Shown here in pieces: positions 54,898-64,000 of a stretch of 64,000 nucleotides of DNA. The stretch spans positions 561,200 through 625,199 of the forward strand of contig NZ_BQXY01000003.1 in assembly GCF_024341905.1 (NCBI RefSeq), written 5' to 3'. Source of the stretch: Clostridium folliculivorans (GTDB taxonomy: Bacteria; Bacillota; Clostridia; Clostridiales; Clostridiaceae). Position 1 is the first letter of the stretch. Every line of letters starts with the position of its first letter. The notes under the pieces were generated by a model. The model saw only the letters and a program-made list of their open reading frames with translations, was not told the origin of the DNA and searched no databases. The position numbers and the translations under genes are program-made.

Positions 54898-56208
54898 CTA
54901 TTCTGCTTCGTTCATTAAACCTAGCTTATCTAGTATTATGAATACTAGGTTAAGTACTACTCCTACAAGAGTTGCTAAAACCATTCCTTTTATTTCAATA
55001 GTTCCTAAAGTCATCTTCATTCCGCTTAACCCTACTACGAATATTACTGAAGTTAACATTAAGTTTCTTTGTTTTGAGAAATCTACTTTTTCTTCTACAA
55101 AAGTTCTAAACCCTGCTATAGCTATTGTTCCGAATAGTAGAAGTGATACTCCTCCGATTACTGGAGTAGGTACACTCTTTATGATTGCTGCAAGCTTTCC
55201 TGAGAATCCAAGAACTATTGATAATGCTCCTGCTCCCATTATTACATACACGCTATAAACTTTAGTTATTGCAAGCACACCTATATTTTCTCCATATGTA
55301 GTTGTTGGAACTGACCCGAAAAATCCTGAGATTATAGTTGATAATCCATCACCTAACATTGATCTATGTAGTCCTGGATCTTCAGTTAAGTCTCTTCCAA
55401 CAATGTTTCCTGTTACTGCTAAATGTCCTATATGTTCTGCCATTACAACGAAGGCTGCTGGTACTATTGTTATGATTGCTGTCATATTAAACTTTACTAT
55501 TGTAAACTTAGGAATTGCTATTAGACTTGCACTACCTATTGCTGCGAAATCAACTAGTCCCATTGCAATTGCTGTTACATAACCTACAATTATACCTATA
55601 AGTATAGGAATAATCTTCATAAACCCTCTACATAATACGTTACAGAATATTACTGTTAATAAAGTTATCATTGAAACAATTGCCCATGTTGGATTAAATA
55701 CTTTAGTGTTAGATCCGCCCACTGCAAATCCTGCCATGTCAGCAGCTACAGGAACTAACTCAAGTCCTATTATTGCAACTATTGCTCCCATGGATGCAGG
55801 TGGGAATACCTTCTTGATCCAACCTACCCCTGTATAACCTATTAGGATAGCTACTGCTGATAAAACTACTCCTACTAACACAAATCCACTTTGAACCTCT
55901 GCAAAGCTTAATCCTTTTCCCATTAAAGCTAAAACCGGCGCTATGAAGGCAAAACTTGATCCTAAGTATGCTGGTATCTTTTTCTTAGTTATAAATGCAT
56001 AAAGCAATGTTCCTATTCCATTAAAGAATAACACTATCGCTGGATCTACATTGAAAAGAATTGGTACTAGAACTGATGATCCAAACATTGCGAACAAATG
56101 TTGGAAACTTAATGGAATTGCTGTCTTTAGTGGAAGCTTTTCATTAACATCTATACTTCCTGATTTTGAATTTACTACCTCTTGTCTCTTTATTGCATTA
56201 CTTGCCAT
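54898..56208 (-). CDS. uraA: Uracil permease (nucleobase:cation symporter-2)
   Basis: The 436-residue protein of the NAT/NCS2 family has about 14 predicted helices. Motifs include LPLKTAIPLSFQHLFAMFGS near the N-terminus, NGIGTLLY, the NAT-type signature region AEHIGHLAVTGNIVGRD and GSVPTTTYGENIGVLAITK, whose sequence points to the uracil branch. PyrR-binding loops in the leader support pyrimidine rather than purine specificity. It follows the leader without other genes and ends at its own terminator. Confidence 0.94.
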   Translation of the reverse strand: MASNAIKRQEVVNSKSGSIDVNEKLPLKTAIPLSFQHLFAMFGSSVLVPILFNVDPAIVLFFNGIGTLLYAFITKKKIPAYLGSSFAFIAPVLALMGKGLSFAEVQSGFVLVGVVLSAVAILIGYTGVGWIKKVFPPASMGAIVAIIGLELVPVAADMAGFAVGGSNTKVFNPTWAIVSMITLLTVIFCNVLCRGFMKIIPILIGIIVGYVTAIAMGLVDFAAIGSASLIAIPKFTIVKFNMTAIITIVPAAFVVMAEHIGHLAVTGNIVGRDLTEDPGLHRSMLGDGLSTIISGFFGSVPTTTYGENIGVLAITKVYSVYVIMGAGALSIVLGFSGKLAAIIKSVPTPVIGGVSLLLFGTIAIAGFRTFVEEKVDFSKQRNLMLTSVIFVVGLSGMKMTLGTIEIKGMVLATLVGVVLNLVFIILDKLGLMNEAE

Positions 56209-56256
56209 AAAAAATCCCCCTTGATTAAATATTGGGGAAGCTTTCGCTTCCTTTTT

Positions 56257-56270
56257 AGCCTCTCTGGACT
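56257..56270 (-). promoter_or_regulatory. PyrR-binding loop 2 (proximal)
   Basis: On the minus strand AGTCCAGAGAGGCT, identical to the conserved PyrR-binding element of Firmicute pyr leaders. It is followed by GGAAGCGAAAGCTTCCCC (a hairpin plus a C-run) and then by the GGGGG ribosome-binding site, which the C-run could mask. No T-run follows the hairpin. Confidence 0.75.
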
Positions 56271-56308
56271 AAATTAAAGTTAAATGTAATTATAATTTCA
56301 TAAAGAAT

Positions 56309-56339
56309 AAAAAAAACTTCTTACTACTGTAAGAAGTTA
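56309..56339 (-). terminator. Attenuator terminator in the uracil permease leader
   Basis: The 10-bp stem AACTTCTTAC/GTAAGAAGTT is followed on the minus strand by TTTTTTTT. It lies between the two PyrR loops, so it works as the attenuator controlled by loop 1. Confidence 0.85.
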
Positions 56340-56382
56340 TAAAACCACATAAAAATACCTGCAATTATATCCTACTCCTTAC

Positions 56383-56396
56383 AGCCTCTCTGGACT
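56383..56396 (-). promoter_or_regulatory. PyrR-binding loop 1 (distal)
   Basis: On the minus strand AGTCCAGAGAGGCT, 44 bases upstream of the attenuator terminator. By analogy with the Bacillus pyr operon, UMP-bound PyrR would stabilise this element and favour termination. Confidence 0.85.
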
Positions 56397-56469
56397 GGTT
56401 TAAAGGTTTTTTATTATCTAATAGAATATAACATACGAAGAATTAAAAATCAATAGAAATATACTCCTT

Positions 56470-57396
56470 TTATCTTTCTTCTCTAAAATAACTATTTCCA
56501 AGTCCTTTAGGCGGAGAATTTTTCTTCGATTTTTTAGCTGATACAAATACTAAAACTATAATAGTAACTAAGTATGGCAGCATTGATAAAAAGTATTGGT
56601 TTATAACTATTTTTCCTAGTCTAAAACCTATTATATCTAATCCACCAAATAAATATGCACCTATTATTGCTTTGTAAGGATTCCAAGCCGCAAAGATAAC
56701 TAAAGCTACAGCGATCCATCCTCTACCTGCTACTATATTTTCTTGCCACGCAGGAACATAAACTAGTGAAAGATATGCTCCTCCAAGTCCAGCTAGAGCA
56801 CCACCTATGGTTATATTTATATACTTATATAGACTAACATTTATACTCACCGCATCAGCTGCTGCAGCATTTTCTCCAACAGCTCTTAAATTAAGTCCTA
56901 CTCTAGTATTGTAAAGATAAATACCAGTAATTATTGCTAATAAATATGATATATAAACAAACACATCTTGTGTAAAAAGTATCGGTCCTACATATGGAAT
57001 CTTACTAAGAAAAGGAATACTTACTTGAGCAAAAAAATCCTTAATTGTATTAGGAACTACCTGACCAACAACCTTTTGTCCTAAAAGACTAGACAATCCC
57101 GTACCAAATATAGTTAAAGTTAATCCAGTAACTACTTGATTTGCTCTTAATCCTACAGTTAAAAAACCATATATGAAACCACCTAATCCTCCAGAAATCA
57201 TTGCAGCTAAAAGTGCCATATACGGATTTCCTGTACTATAACCTACTATAAATCCCATTACAGCTCCCATAAGCATCATTCCTTCTACCCCTAGGTTTAA
57301 ATTACCAACCTTTTCTGTAAGTATTTCACCTAGTGTAGCTAACAAAAGAGGAGTTCCAGCTACTATTGTAGCATGTAAAAATGATACTATATTCAT
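56470..57396 (-). CDS. nupQ: Nucleoside ABC transporter permease (NupQ-like)
   Basis: The 308-residue permease of the BPD_transp_2 family has about eight to nine helices and conserved EKVGNLNLGVEGMMLMGA and RAVGENAAAADAVSINV. It is the last gene of the xpt-BMP-ATPase-permease-permease operon. The start overlaps the stop of the preceding permease by one base (TAATG). Confidence 0.94.
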   Translation of the reverse strand: MNIVSFLHATIVAGTPLLLATLGEILTEKVGNLNLGVEGMMLMGAVMGFIVGYSTGNPYMALLAAMISGGLGGFIYGFLTVGLRANQVVTGLTLTIFGTGLSSLLGQKVVGQVVPNTIKDFFAQVSIPFLSKIPYVGPILFTQDVFVYISYLLAIITGIYLYNTRVGLNLRAVGENAAAADAVSINVSLYKYINITIGGALAGLGGAYLSLVYVPAWQENIVAGRGWIAVALVIFAAWNPYKAIIGAYLFGGLDIIGFRLGKIVINQYFLSMLPYLVTIIVLVFVSAKKSKKNSPPKGLGNSYFREER

Positions 57397-58448
57397 TATT
57401 CATTCCTCCTAAAAGAAATTTTATATCTCATAAACAAGTCACTTCCAAGAACAAAGAACAATATCAACGCCTGTATTACTGACGCAGCAGCATTAGGTAT
57501 ACCAAATGCTGTTTGAATATAATTACCACCTTCTAATAAAGCAGCAAACAAAACTGATACAACTAGAATAACAATGGAATTAAGATTAGATAACCATGCA
57601 ATTATAATAGCTGTGTTTCCAACGCCTCCAGTGATTTCTGTAGAAAGTGTACCACTAACTGCAGAAGCTTGAATAAACCCAACAATGCCACAAAGTGCTC
57701 CACTTATAAATATTGCTTTGAGTATAGTCTTATTTATGCCTATACCTGCATATCTTGCAGTGTTATGACTTTCCCCTATAACTGATATCTCATATCCAAG
57801 TTTTGAGTGTTTCATTACAAAATAGAATATTATTACGATTATTATTGCAAATATCCAACCTATATGTATGTTGAATAATTTAGGCAGTATAGCATTATCA
57901 GAAAAATTAGGTATTTTAGGAAAGTTCATAGCCTTTTTATCTCTAAGTGGCCCATATTGTAAATATGTTATAAATTTTAATGCTATATAATTAAGCATAA
58001 GTGTTATTATTGTTTCGTTTGTATTAAAATAAACCTTTAAAATTCCTGACAGAAGCGCCCATAGGCCTCCTAATATAATTGAAGCTACTAGCATAAGTAA
58101 AAGCAATAATGGTTTTGAAAGGTTTGGCATATTAAGAGCAACTAGTGCAGCTCCTAAAGCTCCCATGAAAATCTGACCTTCTCCACCGATGTTCCAAAAT
58201 AGCATTTTAAATGCAACTGAAATCCCTATAGACGCAATAACTAAAGGTATTGCTCTTATTATAGTTTGTCTAACTCTATAAATGGAACCAAAAGAACCTT
58301 TTACCATTGATCCAAAAACGCTTAAAGGTTCATAACCAAGTACAGCTAAAAATATACCTGCTACTACAAAAGCCAATAATATAGCAATTGCCATTACCTT
58401 AATTCTCGTAGTTTTACTTATCTCTTCTCGTTTTATTAGTCTTGCCAA
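57396..58448 (-). CDS. nupP: Nucleoside ABC transporter permease (NupP-like)
   Basis: The 350-residue permease of the BPD_transp_2 family has the NIGGEGQIFMGALGAA motif and the cytoplasmic loop YEISVIGESHNTARYAGI. It pairs with NupQ to form the channel for guanosine or other nucleosides imported with the BMP-type lipoprotein. The ATPase stop is about 24 bases upstream. Confidence 0.94.
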   Translation of the reverse strand: MARLIKREEISKTTRIKVMAIAILLAFVVAGIFLAVLGYEPLSVFGSMVKGSFGSIYRVRQTIIRAIPLVIASIGISVAFKMLFWNIGGEGQIFMGALGAALVALNMPNLSKPLLLLLMLVASIILGGLWALLSGILKVYFNTNETIITLMLNYIALKFITYLQYGPLRDKKAMNFPKIPNFSDNAILPKLFNIHIGWIFAIIIVIIFYFVMKHSKLGYEISVIGESHNTARYAGIGINKTILKAIFISGALCGIVGFIQASAVSGTLSTEITGGVGNTAIIIAWLSNLNSIVILVVSVLFAALLEGGNYIQTAFGIPNAAASVIQALILFFVLGSDLFMRYKISFRRNE

Positions 58449-58472
58449 AGCTATTCCCTCCTACTCCTATTC

Positions 58473-59978
58473 CTATTCATCTGCTCCAACCATCATAAGT
58501 CCAAGTTTTTCTCTTGTAGCATCCTCTGAACTTATTATTCCACTAGAAGATCCATCACACATTACCATGATTCTATCACAAAGCTGCATTAAAACATCTA
58601 AGTCTTCGCCTATAAATAGTACTGCTGTACCTTTAGATTTAGCTTCATTTATTAGATTATAAATAATGAAGCAAGTGTTTATATCTAGCCCTCTTACCGG
58701 ATAAGCCATTATTAGAAGCTTTGGATTTGAACTTAATTCTCTACCTAAAAGTATCTTTTGAATATTTCCTCCAGATAGATATTTTATTGGATAGTGAATG
58801 CTTGGTGTTTTAATATCTAAGGTTCCTTTTAAGGCTTTAGCCTTTTCTGCCACTGGTTTTCTATTTATCAAGAAACCTTTTTCAGAGTAATAGGTTTTTA
58901 GCAGCATATTATCAACCATATCCATAGAACCTACTAAACCCATTCCAAGTCTATCTTCTGGTATAAAACTCATACTTATACCTCTTTTAACAAATTCTCT
59001 TGGGTTCTTTCCAACTAAATTTTCACCCTCAAACACAATACTTCCTGATTTAACACTAGCTATTCCTGCAATAGCCTCGCATAACTCTTTTTGACCAGAT
59101 CCTGCAATTCCAGCTATACCAAACACTTCTCCTGCTCTGATTTCAAAGGAAATTGATTTGACTGCCTCAGCTTTTTCCTCGTTCAAAACCACAAGATTAT
59201 CTACATTTAATAACTTTTCTTCTCTAGTACATTCTACCTTTTCTATAGATAAGTCTACCGCTCTACCTACCATAGCTTCAGTTAATTCTTTTGGATTAGT
59301 TCCAGTTTTATCTAATGTTTTAACAGTTTCACCTTTTCTAAGTATTGTTATCTTATCACAGATTTCCATTACTTCATCCATCTTATGAGAAATAAATATA
59401 AGCGCACATCCTTGTTCTTTCATTTTTCTCATAATCTTAAAAAGTTTTTCTGTCTCTTTCGGTGTAAACACAGTGGTAGGCTCGTCTAATATTAAAAGCT
59501 TTGCACCTCTATATAGCACCTTTAATATTTCAAGATTTTGCCTTTCACCTACAGACATATCCATGACATACTTGTCTAAATCTACATCTAAAGCATAAGT
59601 TTCAATTATAGTCTTTATATCTTTGTCTACTTTATTATCATTTCTAAAAATCTTACCCTTTTGTCCTAGTAATATATTTTCTCTTGCAGTCATCGCTTCT
59701 ACAAGTTTAAAGTGCTGATATATAGTACCTACTCCATATTTCATCGCTTCCTTAGGAGAAGTGAAGTTTACCTTTTCTCCGTTCCACTCAATAGTTCCTC
59801 CATCAGGCATATATACTCCTGATATAACACTAATCAAAGTACTTTTCCCCGCTCCATTCTCTCCTAAAAGCGCATGAATCTCTCCACCGTAAATATCAAG
59901 ATGAATATTCTTATTTGCAGCTACTTTTCCGAAAGTTTTACTAATTCCTTTTAATGCAATTAAAGGCTTTTTATTCAT
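58473..59978 (-). CDS. nupO: Nucleoside ABC transporter ATPase (NupO-like)
   Basis: The 501-residue protein has two fused ATPase domains. NBD1 has GENGAGKST, signature MSVGERQN and LILDEPTTVFTP. NBD2 has GIAGSGQKEL and LSGGNIQKI, with MAYPVRGLD replacing the usual EPT, as is common in this sugar/nucleoside transporter class. The ATG at 59978 follows GGAGGAAG; an earlier ATG is less likely. It energises NupP-NupQ. Confidence 0.94.
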   Translation of the reverse strand: MNKKPLIALKGISKTFGKVAANKNIHLDIYGGEIHALLGENGAGKSTLISVISGVYMPDGGTIEWNGEKVNFTSPKEAMKYGVGTIYQHFKLVEAMTARENILLGQKGKIFRNDNKVDKDIKTIIETYALDVDLDKYVMDMSVGERQNLEILKVLYRGAKLLILDEPTTVFTPKETEKLFKIMRKMKEQGCALIFISHKMDEVMEICDKITILRKGETVKTLDKTGTNPKELTEAMVGRAVDLSIEKVECTREEKLLNVDNLVVLNEEKAEAVKSISFEIRAGEVFGIAGIAGSGQKELCEAIAGIASVKSGSIVFEGENLVGKNPREFVKRGISMSFIPEDRLGMGLVGSMDMVDNMLLKTYYSEKGFLINRKPVAEKAKALKGTLDIKTPSIHYPIKYLSGGNIQKILLGRELSSNPKLLIMAYPVRGLDINTCFIIYNLINEAKSKGTAVLFIGEDLDVLMQLCDRIMVMCDGSSSGIISSEDATREKLGLMMVGADE

Positions 59979-60052
59979 ATCTTCCTCCACAATATAAGAG
60001 AACTGAAGAATAGAATTCTTCAGCTCAAATTCAAAATTTTATATACTGTCTG

Positions 60053-61159
60053 CTATTGATTTGGAATAGTTCCTTCTACTCCTTGAACAAACCAGTTCAT
60101 GTTCCAAACTTCATCATCAGTTAAAGTTTTTCCTGATTCAACTTTTACAGCACCTTTTTGATCATTGATTGGTCCTACAAATATACCCTTACCTGCTTTT
60201 ATATTAGCTTCTGCTTTTTCTACTGCTGCTTTAGCATTTTCTGGCGCATTAGCTGTAAGTGGAGCTAAATCAACTACTCCATCAGCGTATTCTCCCCAAT
60301 ACTTTCCTGACTTCCATGAACCATCCATTATTGACTTAACAACTTTTACATAGTAAGGACCCCAGTTCCAAACTGCTGATGTCATGTTAGCCTTTGGAGC
60401 TGTCTTGCTCATATCTGTATTATATCCAACTGAGTATACACCTTTTGCTTCTGCTGCTTGTTGTGGACCTGCAGTATCTTGATGTTGTGCTATTACGTCA
60501 GCACCTGCATCTATTAAAGCTGTTGCAGCATCTTTTTCCTTTGCAGGATCATACCAAGTATTAGTCCAATTTACTTTAACTTTTACGTTTTTGTTCACTG
60601 ATTGTGCCCCAAGTGTGAAGGCATTTATGTTTCTTATAACCTCAGGGATAGGAAATGCTCCAACGAAACCTAATGTATTTGTTTTAGTCTTAAGACCAGC
60701 AACTATACCATTTAAGTACATAATTTCATGAATCTTTCCGAAGTACTGACCCATGTTATCAGCTGTTTCATAACCTGAACAATGCATAAACTTGATTTCC
60801 GGATGTTTCTTTGCTTCTGAAAGCATACCTTCTTGGAATCCAAAACTTGTTCCAAATATTACTGTAACACCTTGCTCAATCATGTCTTCAACAGCTTTTT
60901 CAACTTCAGCCTTATCTTCTTTTACTGATTCTTTAGCTACAGTTTTAACACCTAATTCTTTTTCTAAGTAAAGTCTTCCTTGATCATGTGAATAAGTAAA
61001 ACCACCATCACCAACAGGTCCAACGTATAGGAAACCAACTACTGGTTTCTTATCACTACCCTTATCACTGCTGCTATTTTCGCTCTTACTTGCACATCCA
61101 ACTAGAAGTAAAGATGAAGCAACTACTGCACTACACATTATTTTTAAAAATCTTTTCAT
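60053..61159 (-). CDS. nupN: BMP-family nucleoside-binding lipoprotein
   Basis: The 368-residue lipoprotein has a signal peptide with lipobox LLVGC (Cys22), then the Med/BMP domain. Typical motifs are VGDGGFTYSHDQGR, GTSFGFQEG, FIGAFPIPEVI-like AFPIPEV, DVIAQHQDTAGPQQAAE and GYNTDMS. It is the extracytoplasmic receptor of the NupOPQ transporter. The gap to xpt upstream is 43 bases. Purine nucleosides are the expected ligand because the operon is under a guanine riboswitch. Confidence 0.94.
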   Translation of the reverse strand: MKRFLKIMCSAVVASSLLLVGCASKSENSSSDKGSDKKPVVGFLYVGPVGDGGFTYSHDQGRLYLEKELGVKTVAKESVKEDKAEVEKAVEDMIEQGVTVIFGTSFGFQEGMLSEAKKHPEIKFMHCSGYETADNMGQYFGKIHEIMYLNGIVAGLKTKTNTLGFVGAFPIPEVIRNINAFTLGAQSVNKNVKVKVNWTNTWYDPAKEKDAATALIDAGADVIAQHQDTAGPQQAAEAKGVYSVGYNTDMSKTAPKANMTSAVWNWGPYYVKVVKSIMDGSWKSGKYWGEYADGVVDLAPLTANAPENAKAAVEKAEANIKAGKGIFVGPINDQKGAVKVESGKTLTDDEVWNMNWFVQGVEGTIPNQ

Positions 61160-61202
61160 TTTATTTCCTCCCTAAGTTTGATAATAAGTAGACTATGTAA
61201 AT

Positions 61203-61775
61203 TTATTTAAAATAAATTTTTCCCTCTTCCATTTTTTCTATTATTGCAAGTGATTCAACCCTGTGTCCTAATTCTTCAATTTTCTTTCTTCCATCCTGGA
61301 ATCCCTTTTCAATAACAATGCCAACACCAATTACATTTGCACCTGCTTGCTTAACTATATCTATAAGTCCTATGGCTGCGCATCCATTAGCAAGAAAGTC
61401 ATCTATTATTAAAACATTTTCACCTTCTTTTAAGAATTGCTTCCCAACCATAACGTTATAATCTTTATTCTTTGTAAAAGAGTGTACTTTTGATTCATAA
61501 ACTTCTTTATCAATATTCAAACTTTCAGCTTTTTTTGCAAAAACTACTGGAACATAATCAAAATATTGGGATGCTATACTCGCTATACCAATTCCTGACG
61601 CCTCTATTGTCAGTATCTTGTCCACTTTATCTTGCTGGAATCTGCTTCTAAATTCTTTACCTATTTCATTTAATAATCTTATATCCAATTGATGATTTAA
61701 GAAACTATCAACTTTTAAAATATGTGAACCTCTTGCTCTTCCATCAGTTAGAATCTTTTCCTTAAGTAGTTTCAT
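61203..61775 (-). CDS. xpt: Xanthine phosphoribosyltransferase
   Basis: The 190-residue type I phosphoribosyltransferase converts xanthine (and guanine) plus PRPP to XMP or GMP. The PRPP-binding motif is [13 protein letters not shown], and the N-terminal [29 protein letters not shown] block (core [11 protein letters not shown]) is characteristic of Xpt. It is the first gene of the salvage operon and carries the guanine riboswitch in its leader. Confidence 0.95.
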   Translation of the reverse strand: MKLLKEKILTDGRARGSHILKVDSFLNHQLDIRLLNEIGKEFRSRFQQDKVDKILTIEASGIGIASIASQYFDYVPVVFAKKAESLNIDKEVYESKVHSFTKNKDYNVMVGKQFLKEGENVLIIDDFLANGCAAIGLIDIVKQAGANVIGVGIVIEKGFQDGRKKIEELGHRVESLAIIEKMEEGKIYFK

Positions 61776-61795
61776 AATCTACATCCTTTCAAAGT

Positions 61796-61841
61796 AAAAA
61801 ATCGCTAATATGACTTTCATTTGTGATTTTTTACGCATCTG
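61796..61841 (-). terminator. Second terminator-like hairpin in the xpt leader
   Basis: On the minus strand CAGATGCG-T-AAAAAATC, then AAATG/CATATT pairing and TTAGCGATTTTTT, ending about 20 bases before the xpt ATG. It matches the unit at 20478. It may be a second attenuation step, or the leftover of the repeat unit. Confidence 0.5.
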
Positions 61842-61856
61842 ACTTTCCTAAATAAT

Positions 61857-61890
61857 AAAAAAATTCCTGAGCTATTGTCTGCCCAGGAAT
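61857..61890 (-). terminator. Guanine-riboswitch expression-platform terminator
   Basis: The stem ATTCCTGGGC/GCTCAGGAAT (minus-strand order) is followed by TTTTTTTATT, downstream of the aptamer. Confidence 0.9.
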
Positions 61891-61942
61891 ATACAATCAC
61901 TAAAATATTAAAATTATATATAGATAATTTTAATAGCAACTG

Positions 61943-62016
61943 CACATTCGTAGTCAGGTAGTTTATGGCCTCCCGGTAGAAACGCTTAATCCATATTATT
62001 AAGCATATACGATGTG
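61943..62016 (-). promoter_or_regulatory. Guanine riboswitch aptamer
   Basis: On the minus strand CACATCGTATATGC begins P1, then the P2 hairpin, TTTCTACCGGG, P3 and CTGACTACGAATGTG closing P1. The J3/1 residue that reads the ligand is C (in GACTACG), which makes it the guanine class rather than adenine. High guanine would terminate the xpt-BMP-NupOPQ transcript. Confidence 0.95.
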
Positions 62017-62231
62017 AACGTTATATTAAATTGTTAATTAATTATTCGCATTTACCTTACAAAAGTATGTTATAACATGTCGAAGAAAAAATCAATAGAA
62101 ATTTTATCTTTTTTTATTTATGTCATATTTTTATTATATTTTTAGGCGGTACTTTAATTACAGGCATGTTAAATATTTTTTTCATTAACTTTTGTATTTC
62201 TCTCAAATTTGCAAATTCACGAACATTAAAC

Positions 62232-62807
62232 TTAAAATAGCGATAGTTGTTCACTGCCGCTATCTTCCACTATATCCAGTGAACCATCTTGAACTGCCCT
62301 TAACAACTCTTTTATAGCATCTATATCACTATCTGGATTAAGATAAATATCTTTTTCTTCTTCATTAAGCATTACAGGGATTCTATGGTGAATTTCACTC
62401 ATTTCTTTATTTGCACTAGCTGTTATTATAACAAACCCATTTTCTATTTTATTTTCTTTATTTATATACTTACCATATATTCCTGCCATATAAAAAATTT
62501 GATCTTCTTTAAGGCTTATCTTGTACTTAACACCATTCTTCCAATCATAAAACCAATTAGCAGGAATAACACATCTTTTGCTCTTTATAAGTTCTAAAAA
62601 CATCTTTTTACTAAATAGACTCTCTGATCTTGCATTTATAATAAGCTTATTCTCATATAGGATTCCCCATTTCATAGTATCACTTTCGCCATAAGTCATA
62701 ATTAAAGCTTTATTTGACGGAAGTCTTTCTCCGTACTCTACACTTATCTTATTATCCAAATTAAGGTCCTTATGAGAAAATTCTTCTAGATAAAACCTAC
62801 CACACAT
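62232..62807 (-). CDS. yedK: SOS response-associated peptidase family (SRAP/YedK/HMCES)
   Basis: The 191-residue protein begins MCGRFYLEE with catalytic Cys2. It also has NARSESLF, CVIPANWFYDWK and the active-site histidine region IHHRIPVML. These proteins form thiazolidine crosslinks with abasic sites in single-stranded DNA to protect them. Length is normal. It is oriented away from the collagen-like gene. Confidence 0.94.
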   Translation of the reverse strand: MCGRFYLEEFSHKDLNLDNKISVEYGERLPSNKALIMTYGESDTMKWGILYENKLIINARSESLFSKKMFLELIKSKRCVIPANWFYDWKNGVKYKISLKEDQIFYMAGIYGKYINKENKIENGFVIITASANKEMSEIHHRIPVMLNEEEKDIYLNPDSDIDAIKELLRAVQDGSLDIVEDSGSEQLSLF

Positions 62808-63233
62808 ATTCTATCTCCTTAGTATATTATTTTATATTATTGTTGAATTTAATATTTTGCCACGAAACTCACTAAATACCCCTATGTAGACATCGTCTTA
62901 ATACCTATACAAACATACCCATAGTATAAGTTATTTATGGCATTTTTAGACACATTTTACCTTCTTATTACATATTGTATACTAGATAATTATACATTAC
63001 GCTATAATGTCCAGTTATCGTCTTATAATTTTTATGTATCCACTACATTAACTTACTCAATAATTATATTACTAAAGATGTACCAGTTCGAACCGAAATC
63101 TATTTTTAAAACTCTCAAAGCTTCTGGTGAGAGAATTTAAAAATATGAATTTTAATACGAAGTGGTACATTCATAATAATATACAAAATGTAGTTATCTA
63201 ATACTATCACTATAGTGAGGTGATTTTAAAAAT
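62808..63233. other. Divergent region upstream of the collagen-like gene
   Basis: About 425 bases. It contains the third copy of the 95-bp element (63078-63172), ending 61 bases before the collagen-like ATG, and a GTGAGGTGAT ribosome-binding site at 63215-63223. A plus-strand reading frame running through the element lacks a plausible start signal. Confidence 0.5.
63078..63172. repeat. 95-bp double-stem palindromic element, copy 3
   Basis: Outer arms GATGTACCAG and GTGGTACATT replace GATGAACTAC and GTAGTTCATC of copy 1, with several paired changes that keep the stem. The inner stem and TTCTGGT loop are conserved. It lies in the probable leader of the collagen-like gene. Confidence 0.9.

Positions 63234-64000
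<767 letters not shown>

Larger units (their letters stand above)
61776..62231. other. Riboswitch leader of the xpt operon
   Basis: About 455 bases: the second hairpin at 61796, the main terminator at 61857, the aptamer at 61943 and upstream promoter sequence to the end of the SRAP gene. No ORF. Confidence 0.6.

Noticed and set aside
61943..62016. Adenine-class purine riboswitch
   Set aside because: The ligand-reading residue in the J3/1 segment is C, not U, and the downstream gene is xpt; guanine class fits better.
62937..63140. 67-codon plus-strand reading frame upstream of the collagen-like gene
   Set aside because: It has no ribosome-binding site, runs into the 95-bp palindromic element and its composition reflects AT-rich DNA.

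Overview
The window is AT-rich DNA from a strictly anaerobic, spore-forming Firmicute, most likely Clostridium sensu stricto. This rests on base composition, strong GGAGG ribosome-binding sites, clostridial families (NfnAB, flavodiiron protein, BaiCD/2-enoate-reductase-like flavoenzyme, BclA-like collagen protein) and Firmicute RNA regulators (PyrR-binding loops, xpt guanine riboswitch). I see no rRNA, tRNA, CRISPR array, transposase or prophage. It reads as ordinary chromosome seeded with several families of small palindromic repeats.

Layout. 1-2.7 kb: truncated membrane-anchored sugar-binding protein, CBS-domain protein, AraC regulator. 2.9-9 kb: glutamate synthase gltB-gltD. 9.6-14.6 kb: an O2/NO-defence group (Fnr-like regulator with an N-terminal cysteine cluster, flavodiiron protein, Ric/ScdA di-iron repair protein, multicopper oxidase fused to a PA14 domain). 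14.8-15.6 kb: exonuclease III. 15.7-20.3 kb: a self-contained Bce-type peptide-antibiotic sensing and detoxification module. 20.6-22.2 kb: MerR regulator, small membrane protein, secreted protein. 22.4-30.2 kb: a LysR-centred cluster with two paralogous MFS carriers, an old-yellow-enzyme/Fe-S/FAD reductase, type I dehydroquinate dehydratase and a YdiB-like quinate/shikimate dehydrogenase, probably an anaerobic hydroaromatic-acid pathway. 31-45.7 kb: antiporter, NfnAB transhydrogenase, AI-2E family protein, FMN nitronate monooxygenase-like enzyme, asymmetric ABC-F ATPase, SWIM-Snf2 helicase, DUF2238 protein, hydroxyacid dehydrogenase. 45.7-52.5 kb: PhzF, class I glutamine-amidotransferase-like hydrolase, several small proteins including a 36-residue ORF whose ribosome-binding site lies in a hairpin, an Mrr-like nuclease, LacI regulator and glycerophosphodiesterase. 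52.7-54.4 kb: DUF47-Pit phosphate uptake behind a Pho-box-like repeat. 54.9-61.8 kb: nucleobase/nucleoside salvage, with a uracil permease behind two PyrR-binding loops and an xpt-BMP lipoprotein-NupOPQ operon behind a guanine riboswitch. 62.2 kb to the end: SRAP/YedK protein and the 5' part of a collagen-like spore-surface protein.

The least explained material is non-coding. A 95-bp double-stem element occurs as three full-length copies with compensatory base changes, plus a collapsed copy now used as a terminator. A hairpin family of up to about 200 bp has six copies or fragments, and a third hairpin family has two copies and a fragment. The most interesting protein-level systems are the LysR hydroaromatic cluster and the ABC-F protein in which all three motifs of one composite ATP site are degenerate.
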